Assembly: GCA_964429355.1 (NCBI GenBank)
Contig: CAYSCH010000235.1
Coordinates: forward strand, 1-15,052
DNA length: 15,052 nt
DNA from: JAAYAY01 sp964429355
GTDB taxonomy: Bacteria > Planctomycetota > Planctomycetia > Pirellulales > Thermoguttaceae
Direction: 5' to 3'
Part shown: positions 1 through 5,460 of the stretch, in pieces
Layout: every line of letters starts with the position of its first letter
How positions within the stretch are numbered: the stretch's first letter is position 1
Made by a program: the position numbers and the translations under genes
The notes under the pieces: model-generated
Told to the model about the DNA's origin: nothing
Databases searched by the model: none
Seen by the model: the letters and a program-made list of their open reading frames with translations, nothing else

Positions 1-1
1 A

Positions 2-67
2 GTGCCAATCAAGAAGCTAGCTTTGCCAGCAGTTGGCAAGGTTACGATCAAGGCCGGAGGGCCCTGA
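2..67 (+). CDS. Possible C-terminal tail of a plus-strand gene cut by the window edge
   Basis: The second plus-strand frame is open from the window edge to a TGA at 65-67 and ends in KVTIKAGGP. The alternating hydrophobic and basic residues look like a final beta strand. If real, the gene converges on the lipoprotein gene, whose stop lies about 65 bp away. Only about 21 codons are visible, so no family can be named, and chance is a serious alternative: another plus frame is also open here, as an antisense shadow of the lipoprotein gene. Confidence 0.3.
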   Translation: MPIKKLALPAVGKVTIKAGGP

Positions 68-132
68 GCTATCTCGTTGAGCGGCTGCAGCTTAGGCCGA
101 TGGCCACCGGCTATTTGGACCGGATCGCAGCG

Positions 133-954
133 CTACTTGCCCCGACGAGACCGCATCCCCCAAAACAGCCCGCTCCGTTCGGGAGATTGCTGCAGGCCGT
201 AGTCCAGCAACTGCAGTTCCTGATGGCAGATAAGTCGCCCCTCATTGTCCACCTGCTGGGTGGTGCAGCAAATGACTCCGCCGGGAACAAGGGACGAGGT
301 CCACGTCCAGGTCGTTGTCGTTCCGGAGGCGTCCTTGCGGACAGATTTGACGCGCGACGCGCTGCGGAAGTTCCTCCAGATCCGGCAGGGAGCGGCCAGG
401 GAGACCACTTGAACGGAGGTCTCACTCGTGGGGGCCTCCTCGTTTTCGGCGTAGACGGCCGTTTCCTGCTTGAGGATGTAGGGCTCGATGGAGTCGGAAT
501 AGTAGATCGTTGTTACCTTCCGGCCGACCGGACGAGGAAACTCCAGTTTGCGGATCCGGCATGGAATCCTGCGATTCTCGACAACGACTTCGCCCTCTCC
601 GAGATCAGAGACTTTGGGATCGCTTGTACTCAACTCGCCGTGGAAACCCTGATTGACGATCTGCGGATCTGTTTCGATCTCCTTGCCGCCGATCTTGACG
701 CCTACTTCCATCTGGAGGGTCACGCCCTGCTCCTCAACCGCGGTCAAGGTCGTTTTGGTTTCCGTCACGCTTTCGAGCGTGCCACCTTCATTGAATGCCT
801 CCGTCCTGACTCGCACAAGTGTCCAAGCGCCCGGCTGATAGCGCCCCCAAGGATCGTGTTGTCGCGTCAGGCCCAAATCACCAGCGGCCGAACATGCGCA
901 AAGCATGCCGACAATGATCCATGAACCACTGACGCGTAACGAACAGGACTTCAC
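133..954 (-). CDS. Small secreted lipoprotein of unknown function
   Basis: This encodes a 273-residue exported protein of no family I can name. I chose the GTG at 954 because GAGGAG (minus strand, plus positions 964-969) sits 9 nt upstream. A TTG at 984 would add ten residues, MGCSHEESFG, that look like a translated SD region. The N-terminus is a short signal (KSCSLR, then the hydrophobic SWIIVGML) followed by a lipobox-like LCAC with the candidate lipidated cysteine at residue 21. The cysteine at the -2 position is unusual. The rest is predicted beta-rich. Residues 145-188 and 211-253 resemble each other: each starts with a basic or Thr-rich strand (KVTTIYYSDS and TTTTWTWTSS) and has a Pro 3-5 residues later. 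The body is therefore probably two related beta modules. It stands alone, 370 bp downstream of the oxidoreductase gene on the same strand. Role unknown; probably envelope-associated. Confidence 0.72.
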   Translation of the reverse strand: MKSCSLRVSGSWIIVGMLCACSAAGDLGLTRQHDPWGRYQPGAWTLVRVRTEAFNEGGTLESVTETKTTLTAVEEQGVTLQMEVGVKIGGKEIETDPQIVNQGFHGELSTSDPKVSDLGEGEVVVENRRIPCRIRKLEFPRPVGRKVTTIYYSDSIEPYILKQETAVYAENEEAPTSETSVQVVSLAAPCRIWRNFRSASRVKSVRKDASGTTTTWTWTSSLVPGGVICCTTQQVDNEGRLICHQELQLLDYGLQQSPERSGLFWGMRSRRGK

Positions 955-1151
955 TCCGAAGGACTCCTCATGCGAACAACCCAACCATCATGTATGGGCG
1001 TGTGGCAGGATCTCAGTTGCCACAGGGTTCCTGAATCCCTAAATATACCGCCGCGCACCCAGGAAGTGCACCCAAATTAACTCTGCAGGGGGACTTTGGC
1101 AGGAGGTGGTCGAGGCAGAATCGGCCTAATCCGGGCAGTGCTCCCTCGCTT

Positions 1152-1178
1152 CACTCCCCCATTTTAAGGGGGCGAGTG
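1152..1178 (-). repeat. Imperfect stem-loop downstream of the oxidoreductase gene
   Basis: CACTCCCCC at 1152-1160 pairs with GGGGGCGAGTG at 1168-1178, with one bulged base, around an AT-rich loop (ATTTTAA). It lies just beyond the larger hairpin at 1188-1223 in the direction of minus-strand transcription. It could be a second arm of a terminator or mRNA-end structure. No clear uridine tract follows it, so its function is uncertain. Confidence 0.35.
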
Positions 1179-1187
1179 ATGAAATTG

Positions 1188-1223
1188 GCCGGCGCAATCC
1201 CATTCCCGGTGGATTGCGCCGGC
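1188..1223 (-). terminator. Candidate terminator: perfect 13-bp stem, 10-nt loop
   Basis: GCCGGCGCAATCC at 1188-1200 is the exact reverse complement of 1211-1223, with a 10-base loop between. It sits about 100 bp past the stop of the minus-strand oxidoreductase gene. The next bases on that strand are CAATTTC, a weak T tract, so intrinsic termination would be poor or would need help. It could equally be an mRNA 3'-end stabiliser. The long perfect stem itself is certain. Confidence 0.45.
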
Positions 1224-1324
1224 AAGAGCGGCGGTCTTGGATCAGTTCCAGTCCAAGCGAACTACAAATCAACCCAACTTTCGGCAGGGGGTCGCAAAGG
1301 TGGTTTTTCGAAATCGCCCGAGGG

Positions 1325-2638
1325 TCAAATGAACGGAGTTTGACCGGGAATGGCGACCTTGTACTTGCCATCGGCGTCGGGCAGGGTGGGTGGGTCGGCA
1401 TCCCAGGCATAGGAAGCGGGCGAGAGGTTTTCCTGGCTGGCCATTGCGTCTTCCCAGGAGATTTCCTTGCCCGTGTAGCAAACCATGCGGCCGAGGATCC
1501 CCATCATGGTGCTGTTGGCCATGTAGACGCCGTTGTTGATTGGCTCACCGGAGCGGATCGCTTGGAACAGGGCCTCGTGTTCGAGGACATACATGTTGCC
1601 CCCTTCACCGCGGAACTGCCACGGATTCTCGCCTTCGATGGTGTGCTTCGGGGTGACCACCGCACGGCCCTTCGTACCGAGGATCTCGTCGGAGGTAATA
1701 CTGTAGCACCCGCCTTGCTGGCGGCAGTAGGAATGGACCTTCTTGCCGTCGGGATACTCGAAGATAACGGCCATGTGGTCGTAGATGTCGCCATAGGTAG
1801 GCTGCTCGACGCGGGCCTGGCGTCCACCGAGACCGTAGGCCCTGAGCGGCGGCTCGTCGCGGAAGGCCCAAATCGCCTTGTCGAGGCTATGGACGTGCTG
1901 CTCGACGTTGAAGTCGCCGGAGAGCCAGGTGAAGTAGTACCAGTTGCGCATCTGGTAGGCCATTTCCGTCTCTTGCGGACCGCGATGCCAGAGCGTGCCG
2001 GTCAGATAGTTCGACTGGACGGAGAGGACGTCGCCGATGGCGCCGTCGAGGATCCGCTGCATGGTTTCCTTGACGGCGTGGTGGTAGCGCCAGCAGAGGC
2101 CGGAGACGAGGTTCAGTCCTTTTTCCTGGGCCATCTTGGTCGATTCAAGAACGGATCGGATTCCCGGGGCGTCGACAGCGACCGGTTTTTCGCAGAAGAC
2201 GTGTTTACCGGCCTCGATGGCTGCCTTGAGTTGCATGGGGCGGAAATGGGGCGGCGTGCAGAGAAGGACAACGTCGACGTCGCTGATGACCTTCTGGTAT
2301 CCGTCGAACCCGGAGAACCGTTTCTCCTTGGGAACCTGGACCCGGTCGCTGAACTGTTTCACCAGACCGTTGTAGGAGTCCTCCATGCGGTCTTCGAAGG
2401 CGTCGGCCATGGCCGTCAGTACGGTATTCGGGTCGGCCGTCAGGGCGTTGGCGGCCGCCCCGGTTCCGCGGCCACCGCAACCGATCAAACCGATCTTGAG
2501 CTGGTTGTTTTCGGCGGCATGGGCGCCGCGCTGGATCGAGAGCCCCGCCAGGGCAGCCCCTCCAGCCATGACAGTCGCGGTTTTGAGAAAACCGCGTCGG
2601 CTGGTTTCCGCGGACGGATACTTGGATGCATACGACAT
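1325..2638 (-). CDS. Gfo/Idh/MocA-family oxidoreductase with Tat signal
   Basis: This is a 437-residue NAD(P)-dependent dehydrogenase of the Gfo/Idh/MocA type, which generally oxidises or reduces sugars, cyclitols or their derivatives; the substrate cannot be read from sequence. The N-terminus is a twin-arginine signal (SRRGFLKT, arginines 14-15) with a hydrophobic stretch to about residue 34 and an Ala-rich cleavage region (AHAA), so it is probably exported folded with cofactor bound. The Rossmann start IGLIGCGGRG is at 49-58, the family EKP motif at 150-152, and a His-containing segment (NVEQHVHSLDKAIW) near 244-257 covers the usual active-site region. Length fits the planctomycete Tat-exported subfamily. 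The ATG start is supported by AGAGGAG (minus strand, plus positions 2647-2653) 8 nt upstream. It is 217 bp from the peptidase gene upstream, probably under its own promoter. Such paralogues are abundant in Planctomycetes. Confidence 0.93.
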   Translation of the reverse strand: MSYASKYPSAETSRRGFLKTATVMAGGAALAGLSIQRGAHAAENNQLKIGLIGCGGRGTGAAANALTADPNTVLTAMADAFEDRMEDSYNGLVKQFSDRVQVPKEKRFSGFDGYQKVISDVDVVLLCTPPHFRPMQLKAAIEAGKHVFCEKPVAVDAPGIRSVLESTKMAQEKGLNLVSGLCWRYHHAVKETMQRILDGAIGDVLSVQSNYLTGTLWHRGPQETEMAYQMRNWYYFTWLSGDFNVEQHVHSLDKAIWAFRDEPPLRAYGLGGRQARVEQPTYGDIYDHMAVIFEYPDGKKVHSYCRQQGGCYSITSDEILGTKGRAVVTPKHTIEGENPWQFRGEGGNMYVLEHEALFQAIRSGEPINNGVYMANSTMMGILGRMVCYTGKEISWEDAMASQENLSPASYAWDADPPTLPDADGKYKVAIPGQTPFI

Positions 2639-2855
2639 GTCAGTTGCTCCTCTAGTTATCTATCGACCAAGTTAATAACCGGTGCCACCCCATGATAGTC
2701 CTGCCGCGAGCGCGGAGCAACAGATTGCCGGATAATCGCTGGTTCCTTCGTGCAGACTCAGGGCTATGTGGAAACGAGATCGCCACCCTCGAGCAGGGCG
2801 AAGGAAAGAGACCGACACCCGGTCTTACGGAGGAATTACCCGTTCGGACAGCCTT
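2639..2855. promoter_or_regulatory. Intergenic leader of the oxidoreductase gene
   Basis: These 217 bp have no gene. On the minus strand the region ends with a strong SD (AGAGGAG) for the oxidoreductase. An AT-rich stretch at about 2654-2680 includes TATTAA and GATAAC, possible -10 elements, but neither has a convincing -35. The end next to the peptidase stop holds the candidate terminator listed separately. A start of transcription here is likely but imprecise. Confidence 0.35.
2808..2826 (-). terminator. Candidate intrinsic terminator of the DUF4159-glycosyltransferase-peptidase operon
   Basis: On the minus strand, about 30 bp after the peptidase stop, AGACCG pairs with CGGTCT around a 5-base loop, with one more G-T pair at the base. 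The bases after the stem are CTTTCCTT, a pyrimidine-rich tail. The stem is short and the T run is interrupted, so this is a moderate candidate. Its position at the end of a three-gene unit supports it. Confidence 0.4.
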
Positions 2856-4013
2856 TCAACGGACGTTCGAGAGGTAACGCTGGAAATCTTCTTCGAGGCG
2901 GCCCAGATCGGGGCCGAAGGCGTTGCGAAAGTCCGACCAGCGAGTTTCCGGTGTGTCCCAGAATTGGGGGGCCTTTTGCGAGAGGGTCCGCAGATACTCG
3001 ACGTAGTCGGTCGATTTTTGCTGGAGGAGGAAATAGGTCAGGGCCCACGCCTCGGCATAGGCATCGATGACGGTGTCGGAGTTGCGAAGCCGGCTGTCGT
3101 CGGTGACCAGTTTCTGGAGGGAGTCGGCGGGGCGGCGGCCGAGATACTGGCGGAACTGGCTCAGCCGCAGCTTGTTGACTGCGCCGATACTCTGCCAACC
3201 GCGGGAGCTGTTCAGGTCGGGTGTCTCGAAGTACATGGCGATCCCCTCGCTGAACCACAAGGGGCAATCGCTGTATCGCTGATGGAGTCCGCAGTTGAAG
3301 GCGATCTGGTGTGTGGCTTCGTGGACGATGGTCGCCACCATCGGCGCCGCGCTCGGACGCGAAAGTATCTGATTGATCTGGGCGGCAGAGTTCATCCGTG
3401 ACGACAGGCCACCTGCGGACTCGATTCCCGAGAGATCATACATCGTGACGCGATTCGTCCGCAGGCTGTAGTAGGCAACGATTGTGTCGACTCCCTCGCC
3501 CAGTTCGGCCAGCGCGAAGCGGGAGTACGAACCCTTATCGGCAAAAACGCAGGCCACCAGCGGAAACTCGGGCTTCTTGAGATCGAATCCCTTGCGGCTC
3601 CAGAAATTCGTGAATGCCCTGTGGAGCCGTTCCAGCAGAGATCCGCACCACTGGGCGTATCCGCGGGACGTGTTGTGGCAGATCACGTAGTTTGCGGTGT
3701 GATGGACATCGAAGCCGGCCGGCAACTCGGCGAGCAATCGCCCGGCCAGTTCTTCGCTCGTGTAGGGTGCGAAGGGCGTGTCGTCCGACGACAATTCCAC
3801 GACCTCGTCCGTCTTTGCGAGCCAGACCACGCCGTCGCGGGTCTGGAACATGCAGCTTCCGTCCTGGGCCAGGATCATGTTCCGCCCGTCCAGCCGCACC
3901 GTCTCGCCATTTCGCTTGAGGGCCAGGTGATCTATCCCGGCGGCGGGACGGACCACGCAAAGGGCGATCACGAACAGGGGAAGCACTCCGGCACACTTGA
4001 CGATTCGACCCAT
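2856..4013 (-). CDS. Secreted DUF1570-type HEXXH metallopeptidase
   Basis: This is a probable secreted zinc peptidase of 385 residues, of the DUF1570 / peptidase-MA-like type common in Planctomycetes; its substrate is unknown. I start it at the ATG at 4013, which gives MGRIVKCAG followed by a hydrophobic signal (VLPLFVIALCVV) and cleavage near residue 25. The frame is open to 4148, but that version would overlap the glycosyltransferase gene and bury the signal. The zinc motif HEATH is at 231-235 (ligands His231 and His235, catalytic Glu232). WFSEGIAMYFE follows, supplying the likely third ligand Glu256 about 21 residues on, a gluzincin pattern. Before it is a beta-rich domain (27-75) and a lead-in with ANYVICHNTSR near 107. 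The C-terminal helices include AYAEAWALTYFLL, usual for the family. It lies 46 bp after the glycosyltransferase stop, without a clear SD, and is probably the last gene of that operon. Confidence 0.88.
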   Translation of the reverse strand: MGRIVKCAGVLPLFVIALCVVRPAAGIDHLALKRNGETVRLDGRNMILAQDGSCMFQTRDGVVWLAKTDEVVELSSDDTPFAPYTSEELAGRLLAELPAGFDVHHTANYVICHNTSRGYAQWCGSLLERLHRAFTNFWSRKGFDLKKPEFPLVACVFADKGSYSRFALAELGEGVDTIVAYYSLRTNRVTMYDLSGIESAGGLSSRMNSAAQINQILSRPSAAPMVATIVHEATHQIAFNCGLHQRYSDCPLWFSEGIAMYFETPDLNSSRGWQSIGAVNKLRLSQFRQYLGRRPADSLQKLVTDDSRLRNSDTVIDAYAEAWALTYFLLQQKSTDYVEYLRTLSQKAPQFWDTPETRWSDFRNAFGPDLGRLEEDFQRYLSNVR

Positions 4014-4059
4014 AGTTTTTCGACCGATCCTTACCCCGGTGAAGGCAGCAATCAATCCA

Positions 4060-5460
4060 TTATACTTCACGGGCAGCCATTTCTCTTCGAAACTCCTTGC
4101 GTCTCGTCTGCCGACGGGCAATCTCGGCCGCACCGAGGGCGGCGGCACTGCATACCACTGGGATCAACGGCGCTCGCATGCGGACGTTGGTCCAGTAAAA
4201 GGTGTGGATTGCCGTGAAGGTTACGACCAGGAGCAATCCCCAGATCCACCCGCGAAGGAGCAGATGCCGAGGCAACTGTCCTGCAAGCAGGCAAACGACT
4301 CCAAGAATGGCCAACAGCGATTCGATCGTATAGAACACGCCGACCGACCAGCGAGCCAGTCGACGCAAGGGGTTTTCGGAAGCGGTGGTGCGATGGGGCA
4401 CGAGTCCCCAAAGGTGGCCGACGCGAACCAGGCACGAATAGACAAAGGTGCGCGGTTGGCTTCGAATCACGGCCAGAGCGTCGGCATAGGCCAGGCGGTC
4501 GGCCGCGGTTTCGTCGCCCGGGGCGATCTGTTTCACACGGAGGTTCCAGTCGCGGTTGAACTGCTCGGCATCCCAGACCTCTCCGGCGCGGGCCGTCTGC
4601 AGGTGGTGGTAGTAGCGGGCATTGTTGGCCAGTAGCAGGGTGTAGCCGCCGTGAGTGGTGGCCACCGTTGCTTTTCCGAAGCCAACGGCATTGCGAATCG
4701 CCCAGGGGCTCAGAATGAGAGCCGCCACCAGGACGCCGGCGCCGAAGATTCTTGGAGCCACCCACCACTCCACTGTTCGTGTGCGTCCATGCTGGTGGGA
4801 GAGTCCCGTGTTAGTTTTCAAATCGCTTTTCAGCCGACCTCGCCAGGTGCCGGCCGCCAGCGGCATGAGGAGAATGGTGAGCCCCATCCAGACGAGGAAC
4901 GTGGGCCGGCAGAGGACGGCCAGGGCCATCACCCCTGCAGCCAGAGCCGCCCGGCCGGCCGTGGGCTGCTGGGCACATCGGGTGGCCGCGAGCAACCCCG
5001 CCACGGAAAGGAACGTGGCCAGGGTTTCGGTCATGATGAGCGCCGAGTGGGCCAGCAGGATCGGATCGGCAGCGACGAGCGCAGCAGCCAGCAACGACCA
5101 CTTGCCCACTCCCCAGCGAAGTGCCAGGCAATAGGTCGAGACGACGGTGGCTACCCCGAGAATCACGTGGACGATTGCCAGCGAGGACCAGAGGGCTGGA
5201 TCGACGATCCGGCAGGCTGCGACCAGGAGAGGGTAGAGAACCGGACGGGAGGCAATCGGCTGGTCGCCGTAGCCGAAGCAGCCATGTTCGGTGATATTGA
5301 CGGCCAAGATGCGATAGTTGTCCGGATCGGCGACAAAAGTCTCGGGCATGACGGCCAGGATGCCGATGCGGATCGCGAGTGCGGCTGCGATGAGGGCGGC
5401 CATCGCAAGCCGACCGGGTTTTTCCTCGTGCACAGGCTGCGAGCCGTTTGCGTCGATCAT
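4060..5460 (-). CDS. Polytopic GT-C (GT39/ArnT-like) glycosyltransferase
   Basis: This is a 466-residue integral membrane protein, probably moving a sugar from a lipid-phosphate donor to an acceptor on the outer face of the membrane. Its ATG at 5460 overlaps the upstream stop as ATGA (5457-5460), so translation is probably coupled; a longer reading to 5529 would run far into the upstream gene. About nine hydrophobic segments are visible, for example near 18-38, 88-115, 121-159, 171-200, 236-253, 375-395, 404-418 and 429-447. GT-C signs are the acidic first-loop motif ADPDNY at 44-49, RPVLYPLL at 72-79, the MTETL segment near 143-147, and RMRAPLIP at 427-434. These match the PMT/ArnT-like 'dolichyl-phosphate-mannose' family. 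Residues 208-233 are a hydrophilic Arg/Lys/His-rich linker of unknown role. Donor and acceptor cannot be told from sequence. Confidence 0.85.
   Translation of the reverse strand: MIDANGSQPVHEEKPGRLAMAALIAAALAIRIGILAVMPETFVADPDNYRILAVNITEHGCFGYGDQPIASRPVLYPLLVAACRIVDPALWSSLAIVHVILGVATVVSTYCLALRWGVGKWSLLAAALVAADPILLAHSALIMTETLATFLSVAGLLAATRCAQQPTAGRAALAAGVMALAVLCRPTFLVWMGLTILLMPLAAGTWRGRLKSDLKTNTGLSHQHGRTRTVEWWVAPRIFGAGVLVAALILSPWAIRNAVGFGKATVATTHGGYTLLLANNARYYHHLQTARAGEVWDAEQFNRDWNLRVKQIAPGDETAADRLAYADALAVIRSQPRTFVYSCLVRVGHLWGLVPHRTTASENPLRRLARWSVGVFYTIESLLAILGVVCLLAGQLPRHLLLRGWIWGLLLVVTFTAIHTFYWTNVRMRAPLIPVVCSAAALGAAEIARRQTRRKEFRREMAAREV

Larger units (their letters stand above)
955..1324. 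other. Intergenic region between lipoprotein and oxidoreductase genes
   Basis: These 370 bp contain no convincing gene. The part nearest the oxidoreductase stop holds two inverted repeats, listed separately. The part nearest the lipoprotein start holds its SD and an AT-rich patch at about 1039-1047. On the minus strand that patch reads TATATTTAG, a possible -10, but I see no good -35 at normal spacing. A direct repeat of GGGTGC (minus strand) lies just upstream of it. A separate promoter for the lipoprotein is likely but not demonstrated. Confidence 0.5.

Noticed and set aside
100..924. Long plus-strand ORF of 274 codons opposite the lipoprotein gene
   Set aside because: The minus-strand product has an SD, a signal with a lipobox and sensible beta-rich composition. 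The plus-strand product has none of these and looks like an antisense mirror.
1214..2695. 493-codon plus-strand ORF
   Set aside because: It is antisense to the oxidoreductase, whose Tat signal, Rossmann motif and EKP motif are unambiguous.
2704..2715. CCGCG-AG-CGCGG inverted repeat
   Set aside because: A two-base loop cannot form a stable hairpin, and the stem is short GC-rich sequence expected by chance.
4014..4148. Upstream extension of the peptidase gene to an ATG at 4148
   Set aside because: It would overlap the glycosyltransferase gene by 89 bp and place 45 non-signal residues before a clear signal peptide.
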